A stretch of DNA of 64,000 nucleotides from Rhodospirillum sp047263945 (GCF_047263945.1 NZ_JBLAVB010000006.1:310001-374000); one strand, 5' to 3'. Shown: positions 45,154-53,624, counted from the first letter of the stretch. Notes: generated by a model from the sequence alone, not told the origin. Numbers and translations are program-made.

Positions 45154-46239
45154 ATGAGCGGGATGACAATGAGCGAGAAGACAATGAGCGGGATGACGAT
45201 GAGCGACACAAAACCTCTGATCGAGGTCAACAACCTCAAGGTCCACTTTCCCATCCGCAGCTCCAGCCTTCTCGGCGGAACTGTGGGAGCCGTAAAAGCC
45301 GTGGACGGCGTCGGTTTCACCATCGGCCAGGGGGAGACCCTGGGGCTGGTCGGCGAAAGCGGATCGGGCAAAACCACCGTCGGTCGCGCCCTGCTGCGCG
45401 CGATCCCGGCCACCGATGGCTCCATGGTCTTCAACACCAACGAAGGGCCGGTGGATCTCCGCTCCCTGAAGCGGGGGGCCCTGCGGTCCTTCCGCCGGAA
45501 CATGCAACTCATCTTCCAGGACCCCTATTCCTCACTGAACCCGCGCATGACCGTGCGCGACATCATCGCCGAACCCCTGGAATGCCTGAACTGGGGGACG
45601 CGGGCGGAGATCGACAACCGCGTGCGAGAGATCGCCCGGCGCTGCAAGATGAATGTCGAACACCTGCGCCGCTTCCCCCATGCCTTCTCCGGCGGACAGA
45701 GGCAACGCATCTGCATCGCCCGGGCACTGGCGGCAAATCCCCGGTTCATCGTCTGCGACGAAAGCGTTTCAGCGCTGGACGTCTCCATCCAGGCGGAAAT
45801 CCTCAACCTGTTGATGGACCTGCAGGACGAGTTCGGCTTCACCTATTTGTTCATCGCCCACGACCTATCCGTGGTCGCCCAGATCGCCACCCGGGTGGCG
45901 GTCATGTATGTGGGCAAGTTCATGGAGATGGCGCCAAGCGCGGCGCTGTTCGAAGCCCCGCGCCATCCCTATACAAAGGCCCTTCTCTCGGCCATTCCCA
46001 CCGTCGATCCGGACATCCCCTTTGCCCCCATGCGCCTGACCGGCGAGATCCCGAACCCCGCCGATCCCCCTCCGGGCTGCCGCTTCCAGACCCGTTGTCC
46101 CTATGCCAATGCCCAATGTCGGGGGGAGGAGCCGCTCTGGCGCGATGTCGCGACCGACCATTGGGTCGCCTGCCACCATGCCGAAGCCATCGCCGACGGC
46201 TCCCACGGCATCCAGGAGCAGGCACTGGCAGCGGAATAG
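45154..46239 (+). CDS. ABC transporter ATP-binding protein, DppF-like
   Basis: A 361-residue ATPase with Walker A GESGSGKTTVGRALLRAIP, Q-loop IFQDPYSSLNPRMTVRDII, signature HAFSGGQRQRICIARAL, Walker B FIVCDESVSALDVSIQAEIL and the C-terminal CRFQTRCPYANAQC. The start is ambiguous: ATGs at 45133 (overlapping the upstream stop), 45154 and 45199 are in frame, and the N-terminus is a short repeat (MSGMTMSEKT then MSGMTMSDTK). 45154 is chosen for GGAAC upstream. Last gene of the importer operon. Confidence 0.9.
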   Translation: MSGMTMSEKTMSGMTMSDTKPLIEVNNLKVHFPIRSSSLLGGTVGAVKAVDGVGFTIGQGETLGLVGESGSGKTTVGRALLRAIPATDGSMVFNTNEGPVDLRSLKRGALRSFRRNMQLIFQDPYSSLNPRMTVRDIIAEPLECLNWGTRAEIDNRVREIARRCKMNVEHLRRFPHAFSGGQRQRICIARALAANPRFIVCDESVSALDVSIQAEILNLLMDLQDEFGFTYLFIAHDLSVVAQIATRVAVMYVGKFMEMAPSAALFEAPRHPYTKALLSAIPTVDPDIPFAPMRLTGEIPNPADPPPGCRFQTRCPYANAQCRGEEPLWRDVATDHWVACHHAEAIADGSHGIQEQALAAE

Positions 46240-46360
46240 GTCCGGGCCACCTGCGGAGTACTCTATAATCTATATATACCGTTTCCTCGAACATCCGGAA
46301 AACCTGCTTCGCAGTTTCTGGGCTCTGCCCAGACCGGCAAAGAGTCACGGCCCCTTTGAT

Positions 46361-46430
46361 CCCCAATGGGGGTCCGGGGCCTCAGGCCCCGGTTGGGGGG
46401 CGGGGCAAAGCCCCGCGTTTTTCAGTTTTT
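46361..46430. repeat. Dispersed GC-rich palindromic element, short form, copy 5
   Basis: Palindrome CCGGGGCCTCAGGCCCCGG (46374-46392), then a GCGGGGC/GCCCCGC hairpin and T runs. It is nearly identical to copy 4. Confidence 0.85.
46400..46422 (+). terminator. Terminator after the ABC importer operon
   Basis: GCGGGGC-AAA-GCCCCGC then GTTTTT. It lies 160 bases after the last importer gene and before the convergent glycosyltransferase gene. Confidence 0.7.
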
Positions 46431-46455
46431 CAAGAAGGCAGAGCATCCAGGCTCT

Positions 46456-47406
46456 TCATCGGTGGCGCTCCCACAGCCGCAAGGCCGCCTGTTCCACCGC
46501 ATCGACGGTCAGTGTGTGCATGACCGGAGCCACGCTTGCCGGATCCGTTCCCGGGGGCATGATCTCCTCGAAGGATTGGGGTGTGCGGACCAGGGCCGTT
46601 TTGGGTCCCCAGGGGCCATAGAGATGGTCCGGACTGGGTCCGAACAGGCCCAGGGTCGGAATGCCCGAGGCTGCGGCCATATGCATCAACCCGGAATCAT
46701 TGCCGACGAACAACGCGCAGCGCTCCAGCACCGCCTGGGCGTCCAACAAGGATCCCTCGCCCACCAAATCAAGAACGGTCAGATCCGACAGGGCCGCGCG
46801 GAGGGGGGGGATCGCCTCCCTCTCCCCCGGACCGCCAAGCAGAACGATCGGCGCCCCGGGAAGGGGACCACCGGGGGCGGTCAGCCGCCGGGCCAACTCG
46901 ACGAAATGCCCTGCGGGCCAGGTCTTCGTCACCCAATTGGCCACAGGTCCCAAGGCCAACAAGGGTGTCCCCCGTGGCGGCAAGACGGATTCGGCCCGGG
47001 CTTGGTTATCCGCTCCCAGCCAGATCCGGGGGGCTGGCGGCGGGCTCACCCCCAGCACCCGGGCCATCTGGACCACCTTATGCTCCCGCGACCCCGCAGC
47101 CCGATAGACATGGCGCCGCTTTGCCGACACCAGCCAACTCACTGCCGACATGCGTAAATCAACGATCACGTCCCATCGCGTCGTCACACAGGCCCGCCAG
47201 AGCCCGCGCCAGTGCCGAGCCCAGGGCCCCTTGCGCAGCACATGGAGGCGTTCCAGGCCCGGCACGGCTTCAAACAAGCCCGCAGCCGCAGGGCCACAAG
47301 CGACGGTGACCCGCACCCCCTGAGTACTCCGGATTATATGGTCCAGCAAACCTGTGGAAAGGACCGCGTCGCCAATACGCGTGGACGTGATAAACAACAG
47401 TTTCAT
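46456..47406 (-). CDS. Glycosyltransferase family 9 (heptosyltransferase-like)
   Basis: A 316-residue GT-B enzyme of the ADP-heptose:LPS heptosyltransferase family, acting on lipopolysaccharide core at the inner face of the inner membrane. It begins MKLLFITSTRIGDAVLSTGLLDHI, has LALGPVANWVTKTWPAGHFVELARRL near residue 150, and the C-terminal donor-site motif LFVGNDSGLMHMAAASGIPTLGLFGPS near 235-260. The sugar donor may be other than heptose. No LPS cluster surrounds it. Confidence 0.9.
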   Translation of the reverse strand: MKLLFITSTRIGDAVLSTGLLDHIIRSTQGVRVTVACGPAAAGLFEAVPGLERLHVLRKGPWARHWRGLWRACVTTRWDVIVDLRMSAVSWLVSAKRRHVYRAAGSREHKVVQMARVLGVSPPPAPRIWLGADNQARAESVLPPRGTPLLALGPVANWVTKTWPAGHFVELARRLTAPGGPLPGAPIVLLGGPGEREAIPPLRAALSDLTVLDLVGEGSLLDAQAVLERCALFVGNDSGLMHMAAASGIPTLGLFGPSPDHLYGPWGPKTALVRTPQSFEEIMPPGTDPASVAPVMHTLTVDAVEQAALRLWERHR

Positions 47407-47666
47407 GGGTGGCTACATTTCAGGGGAGGTCACCGGCCCAAAGGACGCCCGGCGACAAAAGAAGAAGGCAGCCCACGACAAATTACCCCCCGCCGAGCTA
47501 CCTTCCGGTTAGGCGCTCAATTTTTCCCAAACCGCCCCAAAGCGCAAGACTTACGATCCCTCAAGTGTACCCGGCAATAAAACCACCGGTGGACAAAAGG
47601 ACAGAGTCAGGTGACAGTTAATGGAGAGTTATGTCTGTTCAAACTAGAAAATGAGCTGAAATACCA

Positions 47667-48050
47667 ATGGACGGTGACCCCAGACAGGTACTGATCGTGG
47701 ATGACGACCCAGACATGCTGGCCATTGCCCAGCTCGCCCTCGCCGATATCGGCGGATTGACCACCTGCACCGCCCAAAATGGCGGAGAAGCGCTGGTCGC
47801 CCGAGCCACCCATGATGCCGATCTGATCCTCATGGACCTCCGCCTCGAGCGGGAAGACGGGCAGGTCGTCTGGCGTGCCTTGAATGCCAATTCCGCCGTC
47901 CCTCTGCACGTCATCTTCGTGACCGGTGCAAGGGCCGATGAAGTGGCCGGGCTGGAGGCCGAAACGGGCTTCCTTGGGATCATCTCTAAACCCTTCGATC
48001 CCATAGGGCTGGCTGAAAACGTTCGACAGCTGTGGAAAACCCGCCCATGA
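47667..48050 (+). CDS. Single-domain response regulator
   Basis: A 127-residue receiver with VLIVDDDPDMLAIAQ (acidic pocket, residues 8-13), LILMDLRLE (phospho-acceptor Asp near 52), VIFVTGA and GIISKPFDP (Lys near 106). The stop overlaps the next gene's ATG by four bases (ATGA), so it is co-translated with the HPt-REC-GGDEF protein and probably passes phosphate to or from its HPt domain. Confidence 0.9.
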   Translation: MDGDPRQVLIVDDDPDMLAIAQLALADIGGLTTCTAQNGGEALVARATHDADLILMDLRLEREDGQVVWRALNANSAVPLHVIFVTGARADEVAGLEAETGFLGIISKPFDPIGLAENVRQLWKTRP

Positions 48051-49711
48051 GTGAGGAACTTTCCAGCAACCGCCTGAGGGGCGTCGTCCGCTCCTTCCAC
48101 GACAATGCCCTGGCTCAGGCGGACACCATTGAGGCATTGAGAAAACACCTTGCCACCCAAAACTGGCACGACCAGTCTGACCTCCTCGAATTGGATCACT
48201 TGGCCCACAAGCTGGCCGGATCGGCCGGCAGTCTTGGCTTCCCCACTCTTGGTCGCACGGCAAGCGCCCTGGAAATGATCGTCCGGCAGCTTCTAGGCGG
48301 GCAGGAGCAAGGCTCCCGAGACGAACGCATTGATCAGGCCGCTCTTCTGGCGCGGATCCTGGTGCAACGGATCCGCGCCAGCAAACCGGAGGACAGCACC
48401 CTGGACCTGGACAGGTTGGGTGGTCCAGAGGGGGATGACCAAAAAATCGACCCGCAGGTGGTGGTGACCATCGGCGTGGAACAGGATGTTGTCTCCGACC
48501 TCTCCCTACTGGACTTCACCCTGGTGGAGGTGGAAACCCTGGCTGAATGGCACGATCAGGTTCCCCTTCCCCCTTTGGCTGTTGTGGTCGACCTGAATTT
48601 TGCCAATGGGGACCCGACCCTGACCCGGCATTTGCGTCACTTACCCCGAGAAACCACTGTTCTGGCCGTGGGTGGGTCGGGAACTTTCCTCTGGCGGGTG
48701 CGGGCCAACCGTCTGGGGGCTCGGACCTATCTGCCCCATTGTGACGCTAAAGAGCTATTGGATCACATCAGCCAAGTCGCCGGAGAAAGCCAGGCAGGTC
48801 CAGCGCGGATCCTGATCCTGGAGGATGACGAGTCTCTCGCCATGCTGTACACCGCCATCCTGATCGAAGCGGGCATGGAAGCTGAATTCCTGACGGAGCC
48901 CTCCCATATCCTGGATCATTTGGCCCGTTTTGAACCGGATGTTCTGATTTCGGATCTGCATATGCCCGGGTATTCAGGCGCGGAGGTGGCTGCGGCCGTC
49001 CGTCACGGCAGCAGATGGGCCACCCTGCCCATCCTCTTCCTGTCCCGGGACCAGGACATAGAGCATCAAATTGAAGCCCTGGCTTCCGGCGCAGATTTCT
49101 TTCTGCCCAAACCCATTTTGCCTGAATTCCTGATCTCTGCCGCCCAAGACCGGGCCGACCGTGGTCGGATCCTGCGCAACATGACCCTGCGCGACCCCTT
49201 GACCCGCCTGTACAACCATACCACCAGCCTGGACTTCCTGGAACGGGAAGTGGAGCGGTCGCGGCGGGGGAGAACGCCCCTTGCGGTGGCCCTGCTCGAC
49301 ATCGATCACTTCAAGAGAGTCAACGATACCTACGGCCATCACACCGGTGATGAAGTGATCAAGACCCTGGCCCGCTTGATGACTGGCCGTCTGCGATCGA
49401 GCGATATCCTGGGACGCTGCGGGGGCGAGGAATTCCTGGTCATCCTGCCCAACACCCCCGTCGAGCGGGCGGTGGAGGTCATTGATAGCCTGCGGCAGAC
49501 CTTTCATGACCTGCCCATCGAAACACCGGAGGGGATCACCAGCCTTTCCTTCAGCGCCGGCGTCTCCGGTCTGCCTGGCGGACGGTCAGAACCTGGAACC
49601 CTCGGCCCGGAAGCACGAGCACTGTTTAACCTCGCCGACGAGGGATTATACGAAGCCAAGCATCAAGGGCGAAACAGGGTCTCATTCAAGCTCCCACCGT
49701 CCTCCGCTTGA
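48047..49711 (+). CDS. HPt-REC-REC-GGDEF diguanylate cyclase (PleD-like)
   Basis: A 554-residue multidomain regulator. The N-terminal HPt domain (about 10-110) has the phosphotransfer His in LDHLAHKLAGSAGSLGFP. Residues about 135-250 look like a degenerate receiver (AVVVDLNFANGDP..., GARTYLPHCDAKELLDHI). A canonical receiver follows (about 258-375, RILILEDDESLAMLY, LISDLHMPGYSG, FFLPKPI). The C-terminal GGDEF domain (about 385-545) has LLDIDHFKRVNDTYGHHTGDEV and intact RCGGEEFLVILP. Phosphorylation probably drives dimerisation and cyclic di-GMP synthesis. The partner histidine kinase is elsewhere. Confidence 0.9.
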   Translation: MSEELSSNRLRGVVRSFHDNALAQADTIEALRKHLATQNWHDQSDLLELDHLAHKLAGSAGSLGFPTLGRTASALEMIVRQLLGGQEQGSRDERIDQAALLARILVQRIRASKPEDSTLDLDRLGGPEGDDQKIDPQVVVTIGVEQDVVSDLSLLDFTLVEVETLAEWHDQVPLPPLAVVVDLNFANGDPTLTRHLRHLPRETTVLAVGGSGTFLWRVRANRLGARTYLPHCDAKELLDHISQVAGESQAGPARILILEDDESLAMLYTAILIEAGMEAEFLTEPSHILDHLARFEPDVLISDLHMPGYSGAEVAAAVRHGSRWATLPILFLSRDQDIEHQIEALASGADFFLPKPILPEFLISAAQDRADRGRILRNMTLRDPLTRLYNHTTSLDFLEREVERSRRGRTPLAVALLDIDHFKRVNDTYGHHTGDEVIKTLARLMTGRLRSSDILGRCGGEEFLVILPNTPVERAVEVIDSLRQTFHDLPIETPEGITSLSFSAGVSGLPGGRSEPGTLGPEARALFNLADEGLYEAKHQGRNRVSFKLPPSSA

Positions 49712-49736
49712 CGCCCTCCGAAAGGGATGTCGACTT

Positions 49737-49940
49737 TAGAGTGCCCTTGAAACCAAGTTGGGCCGCAAAGCACGGTACACGACAGGGGTGTTTTCCCGTC
49801 ACGGGGCTTTGCCCCGTCCCCCCCGGGGCCGAAAGGCCTCAACCGTTATTCTTGGCCGAAAGGCCCCAACCATTATTTTTGGCCGAAAGGCCCCAGACCC
49901 CCAGGTCTTTATTGGCCCAACTTGATCTCGGAGCACTCTA
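49737..49940. repeat. TAGA/TCTA palindrome with a GC-rich element (copy 6) inside its loop
   Basis: Outer arms are 49737-49763 (TAGAGTGC...AAGTTGGGC) and 49914-49940 (GCCCAACTT...GCACTCTA). Between them, 49774-49912 is a dispersed GC-rich element starting GGTACACGACAG, with CACGGGGCTTTGCCCCGT and three GGCCGAAAGGC(C) units. The whole gap to 50023 has no gene. Confidence 0.8.
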
Positions 49941-50023
49941 GCCCCTTTCTCACCCCCATGCCCTTTATCCAGACCGCTCGCATACCCACCTGAGGTTATG
50001 GTTTCAACCTGGGAAATGGTGGC

Positions 50024-50824
50024 ATGTCAAAAGTCATTCTAGTGCTGGTGGATGGGCTTGGATTCGCGACAGCGGTTCGGGAAATGGGCTATCTGGAAGG
50101 GCTGGTCGCCCAAGGATTCGCAAAGCGATGGGGGATGCGCTCCGTCCTGCCCAGCCTGTCCCGCCCCGCCTATGAGTCGGTCTTGACCGGCGTCACCCCT
50201 GCGGTCCATGGCATAACATCGAACAAGGTCAACCGCCTGTCCCGGGTTCCCGGAGTCTTCGGGGAAGCCCGGGCGGCCGGCAAGGTCACCGCAGCGGCGG
50301 CCTACTCCTGGATTTCAGAACTCTACAATGGCCCCTTCGATCCGGTCCTGGACCGGGAGGTGGTCGACGGTCCCGGAGCCATCCAACACGGGAGGTTCTA
50401 TGTCCTGGACCCCTTTCCCGACCAGGAGCTCTATTGGCAGGCGGACCTGCTTGTCCGTCGGCACCAGCCAGATTTTCTGCTCATCCATCCCATGGGCTGC
50501 GACCACATGGGACATGAACATGGAGGAGAATCCTTGGAATACCGACGCGCTGCGGCGGAAAGCGATGATGCGCTCGCGCAACTGATCCCCAGTTGGCGTG
50601 AGGCCGGCTATCGGGTGCTGGTCACTGCCGACCACGGTATGTGCAAAGACGGCCACCACGGAGGGACAGACGCCGTGGTGCGGCGCGTCCCCTTCTACAT
50701 GATCGACGCAGAAACCGGCGGAATCGCTCCGGACGAAGCCGATCAGCTCTCAGTCGCCCCAACGGTTCTGAGCCTCTTGGGTGTGCAACCACCGAAAACG
50801 ATGACGGCTCCTATTTTATCCTGA
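50024..50824 (+). CDS. Alkaline phosphatase superfamily hydrolase (type I phosphodiesterase/nucleotide pyrophosphatase)
   Basis: A 266-residue metal-dependent hydrolase. VILVLVDGLGFA (first metal Asp, residue about 9), SLSRPAYESVLTGVTPAVHGIT (nucleophile region, Ser near 46), HPMGCDHMGHEHG (Asp/His ligands near 165) and LVTADHGMCKDGHHGG (Asp-His near 205) reproduce the superfamily ligand pattern. There is no signal peptide, so it appears cytosolic. The substrate is unknown. A strong terminator follows at 50849. Confidence 0.87.
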   Translation: MSKVILVLVDGLGFATAVREMGYLEGLVAQGFAKRWGMRSVLPSLSRPAYESVLTGVTPAVHGITSNKVNRLSRVPGVFGEARAAGKVTAAAAYSWISELYNGPFDPVLDREVVDGPGAIQHGRFYVLDPFPDQELYWQADLLVRRHQPDFLLIHPMGCDHMGHEHGGESLEYRRAAAESDDALAQLIPSWREAGYRVLVTADHGMCKDGHHGGTDAVVRRVPFYMIDAETGGIAPDEADQLSVAPTVLSLLGVQPPKTMTAPILS

Positions 50825-50848
50825 TCTCCCCCCTCCCACCCAATACCA

Positions 50849-50879
50849 AAAAGGCCGCCCCAGTGGGAGGCGGCCTTTT
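50849..50879 (+). terminator. Strong hairpin after the hydrolase gene
   Basis: AAAAGGCCGCC pairs perfectly with GGCGGCCTTTT around a 9-base loop, 24 bases past the stop, with T tail: a standard intrinsic terminator. Confidence 0.88.
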
Positions 50880-50880
50880 G

Positions 50881-50975
50881 CTTCTTGGGCTCGCCCCCCA
50901 CTGGGGCCTTTTGGCCCCAAACGGGCTTGGGCAATCGCCCAAAAACGACGAGTCACTGTCGTGTACCGTGGAATC
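50881..50975. repeat. Dispersed GC-rich palindromic element, copy 7
   Basis: GGGGCCTTTTGGCCCC and GGGCTTGGGCAATCGCCC palindromes, then the conserved end CACTGTCGTGTACCGTGG. It lies between convergent genes, as do several other copies. Confidence 0.8.
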
Positions 50976-50994
50976 ACATGTCACAAGACATGCT

Positions 50995-51630
50995 TTAAAG
51001 CATACCCCTCCGCCGCGCAACGGCCAAGGCATCGGTCCGACTCTGCGCGCCCAGGGCCTTGAACAGGCGTCCGATATGCATCTTCACGGTCGCCTCGGAC
51101 AGGGTCATGGCCTGAGCGATCTGGCGGTTGGATAAACCGGCATCGATATGAGCCAAGACCTCCCGCTGACGCGGCGTCAGGGGAATATCTTCGCCATTAG
51201 AGGTCGGCCGGGATACCGTCTCCCCTCCGCGGGGGCCGCGAAACACCTCAGGTGTAATGTAAAAACCGCCGGCTAAAATGAGGCGTAAGGCGCTTTCCAG
51301 GACATCGCCCTTCAAACTCTTGGGAATGTAGCCGCAGGCCCCATTATCGATGGCTGAGCGAATGATGGCGACATCGTCCGCACCGGACAAGACAATCACA
51401 TCCGGAGGCTCGGGTAGACGACGCAGGGCGGACAGGGCATCGCGCCAATCCATATCCGGCATCATCAAATCCAGGAACACCTTGTCCAGCGGCCCTTCCT
51501 CGGACGCCAAACGAATAGCTTCCTCGAACGAATCCACGTCAAGGACATCCAACTCGGGGTCGATCGCGGCAAGCTGAAAACGAAGCCCGTTTCGAAACAA
51601 CTCGTGATCGTCAACAATCATAATGCGCAT
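50995..51630 (-). CDS. NarL/FixJ-type response regulator
   Basis: A 211-residue two-component regulator. The receiver domain (about 1-120) has IMIVDDHELFRNGL, VFLDLMMPDMDW (phospho-acceptor Asp near 54), VIVLSGAD and GYIPKSL. The LuxR-type helix-turn-helix (about 148-205) has LTPRQREVLAHIDAGLSNRQIAQAMTLSEATVKMHIGRLFKALGAQSRTDAL. The ATG at 51630 is preceded by AAAGGAGGG. No sensor kinase is adjacent; the long gene-free region upstream may hold its promoter. Confidence 0.93.
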   Translation of the reverse strand: MRIMIVDDHELFRNGLRFQLAAIDPELDVLDVDSFEEAIRLASEEGPLDKVFLDLMMPDMDWRDALSALRRLPEPPDVIVLSGADDVAIIRSAIDNGACGYIPKSLKGDVLESALRLILAGGFYITPEVFRGPRGGETVSRPTSNGEDIPLTPRQREVLAHIDAGLSNRQIAQAMTLSEATVKMHIGRLFKALGAQSRTDALAVARRRGML

Positions 51631-52302
51631 GGTGCGCACGCCCTCCTTTGACCCCACGATCTCCTCCAGACTGAAAACCTAGAAAGTGAAGAACGCGCCG
51701 GTTTAACTCCGGTCAATACGCCTACGGCATCCAGGAAGAATAACCCACCCTGAACGACCCATCCCACTCGAAAAGCATCCCAGCGCTTGCGAATTTCTTC
51801 CGCCTACCTCTCAGCTTGAAACAGCCCTGTTTCAAGCCTTCGGTTCGCACCATGGTATGATTATGCAACGTTGTGTGCATAGTATTCGAACCAGAACACT
51901 ACCACGCAACGGTGATTGAACAAGCCATTCTCGACAAGCCGCTCAAAAGTCATCGTTTTTTTTCAACATAAACCTAACCTTTTGGCCAGGATCTCTACCA
52001 AGATTCGGACGAGACCAAACAGATCCACAGCGCTGACTTGCATTCCATCCAATCGATTCAATCGATAAGGTAATTTTGCGGGACAAGTCCCGTCGATAGT
52101 ACGACGCAAACGAATCGCAAGCACTCCCCGGACCACATCAAAATGTCAGGTTGGGAATGATTTACCATGAAGTAAATTTGCGCAAACCAATTGCCCCATA
52201 ATGGTTGAAACTCAAGATCACCTTCCCCACCGTTAACCGGGCACCATGAAAATCACCCCATCACGCAGGGGAGCATGTCCAGTCTAAACACCAGGCGCGC
52301 CA
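51631..52302. other. Gene-free, AT-richer intergenic stretch
   Basis: About 670 bases with no supportable coding sequence on either strand and lower GC than the surroundings. An inverted ATGCA...TGCAT pair lies near 51863-51880. It probably holds the promoter of the NarL-type gene. No RNA gene was recognised. Confidence 0.6.
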
Positions 52303-52339
52303 ATGCCCAACGGATATCGCCGAAAACTGGCGCGCCTGG
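52291..52339. repeat. Perfect 12-bp inverted repeat
   Basis: CCAGGCGCGCCA (52291-52302) and TGGCGCGCCTGG (52328-52339), spaced by 25 bases, flanking the putative start of the MarR-like pseudogene. It could be an old autoregulatory operator. Confidence 0.8.
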
Positions 52340-52640
52340 GACGCCATATTCAAGCACAAGAGTTGATTTTGGGACTCTATCCCGGCCAATGGATGACCCT
52401 GCGCTATTTCAGCAGTATGAACGAGCGGGCTCGCAGGGTCCTGCGTTTTGCAGCCGACTACGGCAGCAGCCGGGGCACAGCATCACGGGTCCATTGCGGC
52501 TCTGGTCCGCAAAGGGTATCTCGCAGAGGCACCCAACCTGCTGTCATCGAGACCCCCTCCAACCTGCCCGAGACATCCTTGAAAGGCCGATCCCTGGGCA
52601 CTTCCCTGCGCTTCCAAAGGGCAACCGATAGCGGATAGCG
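52303..52640 (+). pseudogene. MarR-like winged-helix regulator, frameshifted
   Basis: From 52303 the frame reads LYPGQWMTLRYFSSMNERAR...RFAADYGSSRGTAS, a MarR-type winged helix. At about 52486-52492 the expected continuation, IAALVRKGYLAE, is found in the next frame (52493 on), which then stops. A third stretch resembling the C-terminal part (RDILER...GHF) is again in another frame near 52590. At least two frameshifts are therefore present and no intact product is possible. It lies upstream of the universal stress protein gene in the same direction and may once have regulated it. Confidence 0.65.
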
Positions 52641-52796
52641 CGCGTTTGGCTTGCGAAAGTGAGCAGGTTGAGCCACCCTCGCCAGAATCAAAAGGGGAGG
52701 CGCCGGACCACGATTTGGCCGGACACTCAAAAACCGCTATTCCTGAGGCATGCACCGGAAACGGGCAGCCCATGGGATGGGAAGGAGATGGAATAC

Positions 52797-53615
52797 ATGA
52801 AAATCGTTGTGCATGTGGATACGGGAGAGTCTTGGCCCCGCCGCGTCGAAGCAGCGGCCAAGATCCTCGCCAACTATGGAGGCGGCCGGATCCTCGGGCT
52901 TTTCGGCCAGATGGCATCGACCCTGCCCAGCTACTCCTTTCACGGAGACAAGGACGTTATCGACCGCGACGCATCCCCCCACCGCAAGCGTTTCTATGAC
53001 ATCATTGCCGCCCATCCGGGTTTGGAGGTGGAGTGGCATACCATTCACTCCGTGAACCCTGGCTTCATTGTCAGCGAGGTCACTGCCAATGCCCAGTTCG
53101 CCGACCTGACCGTTCTGGGCCAGATCGATCCCCGGGCCACCGGCGAGCGGGTTCCGGCGGACATGGCCGAACAAGTTGTGTTGAATTGCGGACGGCCGGT
53201 CCTGCTCATCCCCTACACCGGCACCTTCGATTATGATTTCAAGCGGGTTCTGATTGCCTATAACGACAGCCGGGAATCGAGCCGAGCTGTGGGCGATGCC
53301 CTGCCCTTCATCAAGGGCGCCAAAGCCCGGGTTGAAGTGGTTCGCCACGCTCCGGAAAAGGCCGATCCCAACGATTGGCGGTGGGTGGAGTTGGCCAAGC
53401 GTTTGGCAGACCATGGGGTCACAGCCGTCGTCGAAACTCCGGCCATCGCCAATATCGGCGTGGCGGATTTCCTGTTGTCCCAAGCTGCGGACACGGATGC
53501 CCAACTTCTGATCATGGGTGCCTATGGCAAGCTGGGTCTCCCCCGCATGCTGCGCGGCAGCGTTACCCGTGACATCCTGCGCCAAATGACCCTGCCGGTG
53601 CTCCTCGCGCATTAA
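52797..53615 (+). CDS. Tandem universal stress protein (UspA family)
   Basis: A 272-residue protein with two UspA-type domains. The N-terminal half (MKIVVHVDTGESWPRRVEAAAKILANYGG) is degenerate. The C-terminal half is canonical, with FKRVLIAYNDSRESSRAVGDALPFI and the nucleotide-binding end LLIMGAYGKLGLPRMLRGSVTRDILRQMTLPVLLAH (G-2x-G-9x-G-S/T pattern). The ATG at 52797 has GGAG nine bases upstream; a second ATG at 52788 sits too close to it. A terminator follows the stop. Role: stress survival, exact function unknown. Confidence 0.9.
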   Translation: MKIVVHVDTGESWPRRVEAAAKILANYGGGRILGLFGQMASTLPSYSFHGDKDVIDRDASPHRKRFYDIIAAHPGLEVEWHTIHSVNPGFIVSEVTANAQFADLTVLGQIDPRATGERVPADMAEQVVLNCGRPVLLIPYTGTFDYDFKRVLIAYNDSRESSRAVGDALPFIKGAKARVEVVRHAPEKADPNDWRWVELAKRLADHGVTAVVETPAIANIGVADFLLSQAADTDAQLLIMGAYGKLGLPRMLRGSVTRDILRQMTLPVLLAH

Positions 53616-53624
53616 TCACGTGAC

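Noticed and set aside
51631..52302. Possible small RNA or tRNA in the gene-free stretch
   Set aside because: No cloverleaf, terminator-capped transcript or conserved RNA motif could be made out by eye.
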